From the NCBI GenBank assembly GCA_021732805.1, contig JAKFUJ010000223.1, forward strand, positions 1 through 5,603: a stretch of DNA of 5,603 bases. The letters run 5' to 3'. This stretch comes from Betaproteobacteria bacterium. Lineage in GTDB: Bacteria; Pseudomonadota; Gammaproteobacteria; Burkholderiales; SG8-41. Positions 1-4,946 of this stretch are shown one piece after another. The notes under the pieces were generated by a model. It worked only from the letters and a program-made list of their open reading frames with translations. It was not told where the DNA came from and made no database searches. Position 1 is the stretch's first letter; each line of letters opens with the position of its first letter. The translations under genes were made by a program, and so were the position numbers.

Positions 1-217
1 GGTCATCGGCCATGCCCCGCTGCGCAAAGGCAAAAACACCGATGTTGCGGCCATCCTCACCGAACCGGTGAAATCGGGCGACAAATTGATGCTGATGCTG
101 CACAACGAAGCCGGCGGCAGCAAAACCGGCATTTTCGAGTACTACCTTGGCGCCAAGGAAGACGGTCCGGTGCGTGTGGACGGCAAGCTGGTCATGACCG
201 TCATCACCGCGAAGTAA
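1..217 (+). CDS. C-terminal end of a DUF7282-like protein (5' truncated by the window edge)
   Basis: The reading frame is open from base 2 to a TAA at 215-217 and gives 71 residues. The visible part starts VIGHAPLRKGKNTDV and continues through a MLMLHNEAGG segment, a DGPV motif and a final VDGKLVMTVITAK. From memory, this order matches the second half of the DUF7282 domain: an 'h-G-h-x-x-L-x-x-G-x-x-x-x-V' strand, an 'A/M-x-L-H' strand, then 'DGP-x-x-x-x-G-x-x-V'. That family is best known from secreted haloarchaeal proteins but also occurs in bacteria. Such proteins are usually exported; the N-terminus is outside the window, so a signal peptide cannot be checked. No enzymatic residues are recognisable and the function is unknown. 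The gene ends in a convergent junction with the M28 peptidase gene. The coding call is firm; the family assignment is moderate. Confidence 0.72.
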   Translation, partial: VIGHAPLRKGKNTDVAAILTEPVKSGDKLMLMLHNEAGGSKTGIFEYYLGAKEDGPVRVDGKLVMTVITAK

Positions 218-229
218 TCAATGGTCACC

Positions 230-255
230 GGTCGAAGGCAGCTCACGCTTCGACC
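230..255. repeat. 8-bp inverted repeat just after the DUF7282-like gene
   Basis: GGTCGAAG (230-237) pairs perfectly with CTTCGACC (248-255) around a 10-base loop, beginning 12 bases after the upstream stop codon. No T-run follows on the plus strand, so it does not look like an intrinsic terminator. It could be an mRNA 3'-end stabilising hairpin or chance. Confidence 0.4.
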
Positions 256-263
256 AACCGAGC

Positions 264-286
264 GGGATCGGGCTATTTTCGATTCC
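264..286. repeat. Imperfect inverted repeat in the convergent junction
   Basis: GGGATCG (264-270) can pair with CGATTCC (280-286), with one G-T wobble (266 with 284) and a 9-base loop. It lies between the perfect hairpin at 230-255 and the terminator at 294-333. It is weak on its own and is listed because three foldable elements sit in a row here. Confidence 0.25.
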
Positions 287-293
287 GGGCATT

Positions 294-333
294 GAAAAAT
301 GAAGGGGTCACTAAAGTGACCCCTTCATTTTTT
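294..333. terminator. Strong bidirectional Rho-independent terminator
   Basis: A near-perfect inverted repeat has GGGGTCAC as the heart of its left arm and GTGACCCC of its right arm. The GC-rich core spans 301-326, with AAAAAT (295-300) and ATTTTTT (327-333) flanking it, giving about 17-18 base pairs around a 2-4 base AT loop. The flanking A and T runs provide a U-tract for transcripts in both directions, so it can end both the plus-strand gene stopping at 217 and the minus-strand peptidase gene. The peptidase stop codon (325-327) and last two lysine codons lie inside the right arm. Confidence 0.93.
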
Positions 334-1611
334 CCTCAGTTCCGCGATCTCGGCTTTATCTGCGTTGAGCGCCTGCCACAACAGCGTCGCTGTAAAACGC
401 GCCGCATTGGCGAGTTCCATCGGTGCAACCTTGTCTCGTGTATCAGCGCCAGTCAGGATATGCCGGATGTTGCACTGCGGACGGTTAAAGCCGGCCACCA
501 GGCGCAGTGCGGGAATCCCGTGGCATGCGAAATTGTAATGATCGGAATTCTGCATCAGTGGTTGATGCGTATTAAGCGCAACACCGGATTGCCCGGCAGC
601 TTGCTGCACAAAAGAATCCAGGCGCGGGAATTCACTGGTCAATGCCGTCAACTCCGTATCACCGCCCACCGTATCGAGATTGATGTTGAGCATGAGCGCA
701 TCACGTTCTGATGCGCTCATCCGTTCCAGATACTGGCGCGAACCGGCAAGCGCCCATTCCTCTGCGCTGAACAGGCAAACCTTGAGGCCGTAACGGCATT
801 GCGCAACCAGCGGGGCAATCGCACGCGCGACTGCAAGTACAACTGCGACCCCGGTGGCATTGTCCATCGCACTCTCGGCAAGACTGTGACCGTCCAGATG
901 TGCGCTCAGCACTACGGAGGCCGGGGTCAATCCTGCGATTTCGAGCAGCACCACGCTTGTTTCAGCCGGGTAGTCCTCACCGCGTAAACGAAGACAAACC
1001 CGCGCCCGTTCGCTGCCATGAGCCGCCAACCGTGCCGCCGATTCGTAATCCGTGCCCACGGCCGGAATACCGGCCTTGCCATCGCGACCCGAGGAACCCG
1101 CCACCGGGCCTGCGACGGGAACTGGATTGGCAATGATATAGCCCGCGGCTCCGCGCTCCATGGCCCAGTTGTATTTACGCCGGCGATGCACATGATCGGT
1201 CGCGAACGGGTACTCGTGCCGCACCAGCACAAAGCGCCCCGCAATATCCCGGGCGTTTTTTTCGAATTGCTCCAATGTGCCGCGGCCCAGATCAATGACT
1301 TCCGCGGTGACGCCTGCACTGGGAGTCGACTGTGCGCCCAGCAGCGGATTGCAGGCCAAAGGTTGGTCATCAGCAGAATCCAGACGGGTCATAACCGCCT
1401 CGGAGTAACGCCAGCCGGCATAGGACACCGGCTCAAGACGTGCGCTTTTATCCATGGCTGCGAGTCGCGACAGCGCGAATTCGCGCGCGCGTTGCTCACC
1501 GGGGCTGCCGGCCTGCCGGCCACCACAATCGCAGAGCACGAGAAAATCACTCCACAGTTGTGCATCATCCGCGAGCGCTGCAAGGGCGCTGCCAAGTTTG
1601 TCGTTGCTCAT
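325..1611 (-). CDS. M28-family zinc metallopeptidase with inserted PA domain
   Basis: The product of 428 residues is a probable aminopeptidase-like hydrolase with two zinc ions. Numbered from the ATG at 1611, it has an N-terminal cap with LCDCGGRQAGSPGEQRA (about 26-42), as in PA-containing M28 enzymes, and a protease-associated region at about 100-205. The catalytic core follows. All expected residues are visible: His238 in SAHLDGH, Asp250 in SAMDNATG, the catalytic/ligand pair Glu284-Glu285 in FSAEEW, Asp313 in NINLDTVGGD, and His384 in NIRHILTGADT. No signal peptide is seen, so the enzyme is probably cytoplasmic, unlike many secreted PA-M28 peptidases. A GTG at 1632 would add seven residues (MLLRRLI); neither start has a clear Shine-Dalgarno sequence. 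The gene is 45 bases downstream of the Bug receptor gene on the same strand and probably shares its mRNA. The substrate is unknown; amide hydrolysis of a small molecule is also possible. Confidence 0.93.
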   Translation of the reverse strand: MSNDKLGSALAALADDAQLWSDFLVLCDCGGRQAGSPGEQRAREFALSRLAAMDKSARLEPVSYAGWRYSEAVMTRLDSADDQPLACNPLLGAQSTPSAGVTAEVIDLGRGTLEQFEKNARDIAGRFVLVRHEYPFATDHVHRRRKYNWAMERGAAGYIIANPVPVAGPVAGSSGRDGKAGIPAVGTDYESAARLAAHGSERARVCLRLRGEDYPAETSVVLLEIAGLTPASVVLSAHLDGHSLAESAMDNATGVAVVLAVARAIAPLVAQCRYGLKVCLFSAEEWALAGSRQYLERMSASERDALMLNINLDTVGGDTELTALTSEFPRLDSFVQQAAGQSGVALNTHQPLMQNSDHYNFACHGIPALRLVAGFNRPQCNIRHILTGADTRDKVAPMELANAARFTATLLWQALNADKAEIAELRKK

Positions 1612-1656
1612 GATCAGCCGACGCAGAAGCACCCGCTGCGTGGAAGCAGGCAGGCT

Positions 1657-2631
1657 TTACTCAACCTTGATGCCGGCATCTTTGACGACCTTGCCCCAGC
1701 GCTTGACATCAGATGCAAGGAGCGCCCGGAATTCCTCCGGCGTATTGGTCTTCGGCTCGACTGCAAGCGTCGCGAAACGCTCACGCAGTTCAGTCGAATT
1801 CACCGCCGCCACGATCGCGTCATGCAATTTGTCAATGACAGGTCGCGGCACGCCGGCAGGCGCCATGACACCCCACCAGTGCTCAACCACCAGGCCCGAG
1901 ACGCCGCTTTCGGCAAACGTGGCCACGTTGGGAAACGCGGGCAGGCGCCGGGCGCTGGTCACGCCAAGGATGCGCAGCCGGCCGGATTTCACCTGTGACG
2001 CAGCGGTTGCCATCGAAGTAAAGGTTACCGGCACCTGACCGGCGACGACATCGGTCAAAGCCGGCCCGGCGCCTTTATACGGAACGTGGATCAACTGGAT
2101 GCCGGCATGGCTTTGCAGCAACTCAGCCATCAGGTGCGTGGTCGCGCCGGTGCCGCCGGACGCTATGGTGATCTTGCCGGGCTGGATCTTGGCCAGCGCA
2201 ATGAAGTCCTTCACGTTCTGCGCCTGCATCGAAACGTTTGCAAACAGGAACATCGGCGATACGCCGATGACGGAGACCGGCGAAAAATCCCTGATCGGAT
2301 CGTACGGCACCTTGAGATAAATGCTCGGATTGATCGCATGCGGCATGTCGGAAAGAATAATCGTGTAGCCATCAGGCGCTGATTTGGCGGCAATGTTGGT
2401 ACCTATCATGCTTCCGGCGCCGGGCCGGTTATCGACAATAAACGTCTGTCCGAGCGCGTCGCCGAATTTCTGGCCCAGCGTACGGGCGAGCACGTCCGAG
2501 CTGCCCCCCGGTGCATAAGGCACGATAAAACGCACGAATTTAGTGGGGTAAGGCGCAGGCGCTGCACTTTGGGCCGGCGCCACAGGCATCATCATTACCG
2601 CCAGAAACCAGACATATCGCCGAATACCCAT
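1657..2631 (-). CDS. Bug/TctC-family tripartite tricarboxylate transporter substrate-binding protein
   Basis: This 324-residue protein has the normal family length. Residues 1-24 form a signal peptide: basic MGIRRY, a hydrophobic FLAVMMMPVAPA core and a cleavage zone near AQSAA. The mature part opens with the family signature (FVRFIVPYAPGGSSDVLAR, about 32-50), whose Gly-rich loop and Asp46 belong to the ligand-binding loop known from Bug structures. It continues with VDNRPGAGSMIGT (66-78), the second-lobe IHVPYKGAGPALTDVVAGQV (181-200), and a C-terminal FATLAVEP with the TPEEF helix. The family captures carboxylates or other small organic ligands in the periplasm and often passes them to TctA/TctB, neither of which is in the window. 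Many family members are such orphans. The M28 peptidase gene lies 45 bases downstream, so the ligand may be its substrate or product; this is inference. thiL is 146 bases upstream. Confidence 0.96.
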   Translation of the reverse strand: MGIRRYVWFLAVMMMPVAPAQSAAPAPYPTKFVRFIVPYAPGGSSDVLARTLGQKFGDALGQTFIVDNRPGAGSMIGTNIAAKSAPDGYTIILSDMPHAINPSIYLKVPYDPIRDFSPVSVIGVSPMFLFANVSMQAQNVKDFIALAKIQPGKITIASGGTGATTHLMAELLQSHAGIQLIHVPYKGAGPALTDVVAGQVPVTFTSMATAASQVKSGRLRILGVTSARRLPAFPNVATFAESGVSGLVVEHWWGVMAPAGVPRPVIDKLHDAIVAAVNSTELRERFATLAVEPKTNTPEEFRALLASDVKRWGKVVKDAGIKVE

Positions 2632-2777
2632 AATGTCACCCGTTGGTTAAATAGGGGGATCAGTGCTTCCGCTCATAAAAACTGCCTGCGGAATATTCTG
2701 GTCTTTTGGACGCCTATAGTGAAGCATTATTTCGTCAGGCTGCTGGCGTTGAAGGGAGCAATTCTGCCACGATATTC
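2632..2777 (-). other. thiL-to-Bug receptor intergenic spacer (146 bases)
   Basis: No coding potential is seen. The spacer is long enough to hold a separate promoter for the receptor-peptidase pair, but I see no box pair good enough to annotate. A short inverted repeat, TTCCGC (2667-2672) with GCGGAA (2688-2693), lies about 36 bases before the receptor start and could be an operator. I see no T-tailed terminator behind thiL, so read-through into the receptor gene remains possible. Confidence 0.35.
2636..2641 (-). promoter_or_regulatory. Ribosome binding site of the Bug receptor gene
   Basis: On the minus strand GGGTGA lies four bases before the ATG at 2631. It is the only purine-rich element nearby and supports this start, which also gives a well-formed signal peptide. 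Confidence 0.55.
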
Positions 2778-3746
2778 TCAGCCAAAGTGATCAAAGCCTT
2801 TTTGTTTCAGCGCCAGCGGCAAGCCGTCACCATCGACCACCGCCACGCTGCACGCGCCCGCAGGCGCACGAACCACGCGACCGATGCGCGTCACTTTTGT
2901 TCGGGCACGTAATGCAGCGCTTTCCACCGCAGTCTGTTTTGCCGGCGCCGCGGTAAAACACAATTCATAATCGTCACCGCCGGTAATCACTGCCGACTGC
3001 GCAACAGTTGATTGCAGATGCCTGCGCAGCAACACCGACACCGGCAACCGTTCGAACGCTACCACCGCGGCCACATTCGAGCGTTCGCAGATATGTCCCA
3101 GATCAGCAATCAGCCCGTCGGATATGTCGATTGCGCTGCGCGCCACCCCGCGCAAGGCCAGACCCAGCGCGACGCGGGGCTGCGGCCAATCGAGCCGCTG
3201 CATGGCCTGCTTGCGCTCGGCCGGTTTTAATTGGATACGTCTGCTGCGCGCCGCCACCGCCAGCGCCGCATCGCCCAGCGTACCCGACAACCAGATGTCG
3301 TCACCCGCTTTTGCGCCATCGCGGCGCAGGGCCTGCCGCGCCGGCACTTCGCCGATGATCTGCACGCAGATGTTCAACGGCCCGCGCGTAGTATCGCCGC
3401 CGATCAGGTCTACACCGTGTTTGCGCGCCAGTGCCATGAAGCCTTTGGAGAAGGCCGCCACCCAGCGCGCATCGGCGCGCGGCAAGGCAATGCCCATGGT
3501 CGCCCAGCGCGGCATCGCACCCATCGCCGCCATGTCCGACAGGTTCACCGCCAGCGCCTTGTGGCCGACGGATTCGGGATCGGCATCCTTGAAAAAGTGC
3601 CGACCGGCAACCAGCATGTCAACGGCCACAGCAAGCAATTGGCCGTTGCCGGCCCTGATCAGCGCGGCATCATCGCCGACGCCGAGCACGGTGCGTTTCG
3701 GCGCATGGGTGAAGTACTGGCGGATCAGATCGAATTCGTTCGTCAT
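2778..3746 (-). CDS. thiL: Thiamine-monophosphate kinase ThiL
   Basis: ThiL phosphorylates thiamine monophosphate with ATP to give thiamine diphosphate, the last step of the de novo pathway, in the cytoplasm. The 322-residue product has family length and every hallmark in order. MTNEFDLIRQYF at the start fits the usual N-terminus. GVGDDAAL (22-29) and VAVDMLVAGRHF (40-51) carry metal-binding aspartates. GHKALAVNLSDMAAMGA (61-77) is the family signature. IGGDTTRGP (115-123), SGTLGDAA (154-161), DISDGLIADLGH (207-218) and GGDDYELCF (256-264) follow, with GFDHF near the end. The ATG at 3746 is chosen because family homology begins there; the frame extends upstream to 3800 with non-family sequence. 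No clear Shine-Dalgarno sequence precedes it. In many proteobacteria thiL lies between nusB and pgpA; here a Bug receptor gene follows and a Bug pseudogene diverges upstream. No TPP riboswitch-like leader is visible in the short upstream region. Confidence 0.98.
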   Translation of the reverse strand: MTNEFDLIRQYFTHAPKRTVLGVGDDAALIRAGNGQLLAVAVDMLVAGRHFFKDADPESVGHKALAVNLSDMAAMGAMPRWATMGIALPRADARWVAAFSKGFMALARKHGVDLIGGDTTRGPLNICVQIIGEVPARQALRRDGAKAGDDIWLSGTLGDAALAVAARSRRIQLKPAERKQAMQRLDWPQPRVALGLALRGVARSAIDISDGLIADLGHICERSNVAAVVAFERLPVSVLLRRHLQSTVAQSAVITGGDDYELCFTAAPAKQTAVESAALRARTKVTRIGRVVRAPAGACSVAVVDGDGLPLALKQKGFDHFG

Positions 3747-3769
3747 TTGAGAGCGTATTGTGCCTTGAA

Positions 3770-3783
3770 CCGGGATTACCCGG
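3770..3783. repeat. Short inverted repeat in the thiL/pseudogene divergent region
   Basis: CCGGG (3770-3774) and CCCGG (3779-3783) form a perfect 5-bp palindrome with a 4-base AT spacer, starting 24 bases upstream of the thiL ATG. The position suits an operator or a leader hairpin, but its length makes chance quite possible in GC-rich DNA. Confidence 0.25.
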
Positions 3784-3817
3784 CATAACATCGGCGTCAC
3801 GGCGCTTTGGGTGCAAA

Positions 3818-4218
3818 ATGCAGGCTTTTCACAGAACGCCTACGGAAAATCCAGCAATAAAAACCGTATCCGCACTGCATATTGTCCTCTCTGCCGCGTT
3901 AACCGCCGGCGTCGTCACAGCACGGCGCACCTTAAGGGTGAATTGTTCCGCTACATGGCCAAGGTCAATATCGTGCATGTGCCGTACAAGGGTACCGGAC
4001 AATCGGTGAACAACCTCATTGCCGGCCATATCCAGTTCATCTTCGCCGGTATGCCGGTCGCCCTGCCGCATGTAAAAACAGGCCGACGTCAAGGAACGTT
4101 TCGCCGGACTCGGCTGGAGCCTCGCGGCACAACGCCGCAGGAATACGCGTCCTTCATCAAATCCGAAATCGACAAGGTGGCGCGCATCGCCAAGGCCATC
4201 GGGCTGCAACCGGAATAA
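3818..4218 (+). pseudogene. Decayed Bug/TctC receptor gene with two internal deletions and a frameshift
   Basis: Three blocks in two frames resemble parts of one Bug receptor. (a) From the ATG at 3818, an open frame gives a basic start, then KTVSALHIVLSAALTAGVVTA, a plausible signal peptide. (b) In another frame, from about 3928, HLKGELF and VNIVHVPYKGTGQSVNNLIAG match second-lobe family motifs, ending HVKTG near 4083. (c) DVKERFAGLG (4085-4114) is back in the first frame; one missing base near 4113-4115 then shifts it to LEPRGTTPQEY and the C-terminal helix, stopping at TAA 4216-4218. Compared with the intact 324-residue receptor in this window, about 130-140 codons are missing between (a) and (b), and about 60 between (b) and (c). 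The gene cannot make a functional receptor. It is not a recent copy of the intact gene, because the shared motifs differ at many residues. Block (a) is the least certain. Confidence 0.85.
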
Positions 4219-4232
4219 ATCCACCGCGCCAT

Positions 4233-4261
4233 AAAAAAGGGCCATGTGATGGCCCTTTTTT
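4233..4261. terminator. Bidirectional Rho-independent terminator
   Basis: GGGCCAT (4239-4245) pairs with ATGGCCC (4249-4255) around a GTG loop, flanked by six A (4233-4238) and seven T (4256-4262), so the stem reaches 13 base pairs and a U-tract exists in both directions. It lies 14 bases after the pseudogene stop and 52 bases beyond the DUF3455 gene stop, so it can end transcripts from both sides. Confidence 0.9.
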
Positions 4262-4313
4262 TCGAGCTGCCGCGGCATCAAATATTCCTGATCCCGCAAC
4301 GCCGTGCCCGGTA

Positions 4314-4841
4314 TTACTTGTAAAACACGTACTTCGCCTGATAACCGACCTGCTGCTTCGCACCCTGGGTGGATGCATCACAGGTCGCTGCGGGGGCGAC
4401 ACCGCCCTTGGTCTCGATGCGCTGGATGTAGCTGACTCCCGTCATCGCACCCTTGCCCATTGCCGGTTCCGCCTTCACCAGTTGCAACGGAATGTTGCCG
4501 GCGCCGCCCGGCGCCACAGCCACCTGTTTGCCGGTCACTTTCGAGCCATCATTGGCTTCCCAGGTCGGTCCACCGTAATACTTGCCGATGGTTTTGTTCT
4601 GCATGTCGTTCAGCACAGCGACCGGCACCACAAACGCCCAGGCAAACGCGCCCGGCTTGTCCTTGTTCTCGCGGCATTCGTAGGTGATTTCGCCGACGCC
4701 GACGGTTTCCAGCATCACGGTGCTGCCGGCCGGCACGCGCACCGGCTCCGGCAGTGAGGCGTTGTCAACCGCGGCAAAGGCGGCGCCGGCAACAGCCAGC
4801 AATACAGCAGCGACTGCGGGTTTCAGCATGGGTTTGAACAT
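4314..4841 (-). CDS. Secreted DUF3455 domain protein
   Basis: This 175-residue protein has a clear signal peptide: two lysines, then AVAAVLLAVAGAAFA with cleavage near residue 23. The rest matches the DUF3455 family over its whole length: GVGEITYECR (48-57), an AFAWAFVVPVAVLND strand and turn (65-79), the signature GKYYGGPTWEANDGSKVTGK (86-105), IPLQLVKAEPAMGKGAMTGVSYIQRIETKGGVAP (117-150), a late Cys154, and the aromatic end YQAKYVFYK. The family has no known function; its exported form and two conserved cysteines (Cys56, Cys154) suggest a periplasmic or extracellular protein with a possible disulfide. The ATG at 4841 is preceded by a good ribosome binding site; Met5 is an alternative start. 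The gene follows the RskA-like anti-sigma gene on the same strand after 105 bases, so it may belong to the regulon of that sigma factor. Membership of the family is confident, the role is unknown. Confidence 0.95.
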   Translation of the reverse strand: MFKPMLKPAVAAVLLAVAGAAFAAVDNASLPEPVRVPAGSTVMLETVGVGEITYECRENKDKPGAFAWAFVVPVAVLNDMQNKTIGKYYGGPTWEANDGSKVTGKQVAVAPGGAGNIPLQLVKAEPAMGKGAMTGVSYIQRIETKGGVAPAATCDASTQGAKQQVGYQAKYVFYK

Positions 4842-4847
4842 GGTGTG

Positions 4848-4852
4848 TCCTT
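4848..4852 (-). promoter_or_regulatory. Ribosome binding site of the DUF3455 gene
   Basis: On the minus strand AAGGA lies six bases before the ATG at 4841, an ideal spacing, and favours this start over Met5. The rest of the 105-base spacer (4842-4946) holds short GC-rich repeats but no convincing terminator or promoter boxes. Confidence 0.7.
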
Positions 4853-4946
4853 TTGGGTGGTGTCAGTGGTGGAGTTGCCGAAAGGCGGCCTCTCACTGAT
4901 CACTACCCGGACACAGCCGCGCCGGATGCGGTTGGCATAAAATATT

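Noticed and set aside
1018..1998. 326-codon plus-strand open frame
   Set aside because: It runs antisense through both the M28 peptidase and the end of the Bug receptor, its translation is rich in Arg, His and Cys with no family motif, and both underlying minus-strand genes have clear conserved motifs.
2755..2770. Sigma-54-like promoter (minus-strand TGGCAG followed by TTGC) after thiL
   Set aside because: The distance between the GG and GC elements is three bases shorter than the fixed -24/-12 spacing, which sigma-54 promoters do not tolerate.
3747..3800. 18-residue N-terminal extension of ThiL
   Set aside because: The frame is open, but the extension has no family similarity, while MTNEFDLIRQYF at 3746 is a typical ThiL start.
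3811..4218. Intact 135-residue plus-strand hypothetical protein
   Set aside because: Its N-terminal third is not Bug-like in this frame, and DVKERFAGLG lies in another frame in the middle of it. It is better explained as a pseudogene fragment.
1657..4218. Recent tandem duplication giving the intact and broken Bug genes
   Set aside because: In the shared region the proteins differ at many positions (for example VNIVHVPYKGTGQSVNN against IQLIHVPYKGAGPALTD) and lie on opposite strands, so they are distant paralogues.
3829..4299. 156-codon minus-strand open frame over the pseudogene
   Set aside because: The plus strand here carries recognisable Bug motifs (HVPYKGTGQ, TTPQEY). The minus frame runs through the terminator stem and has no recognisable domain, so it is a shadow.
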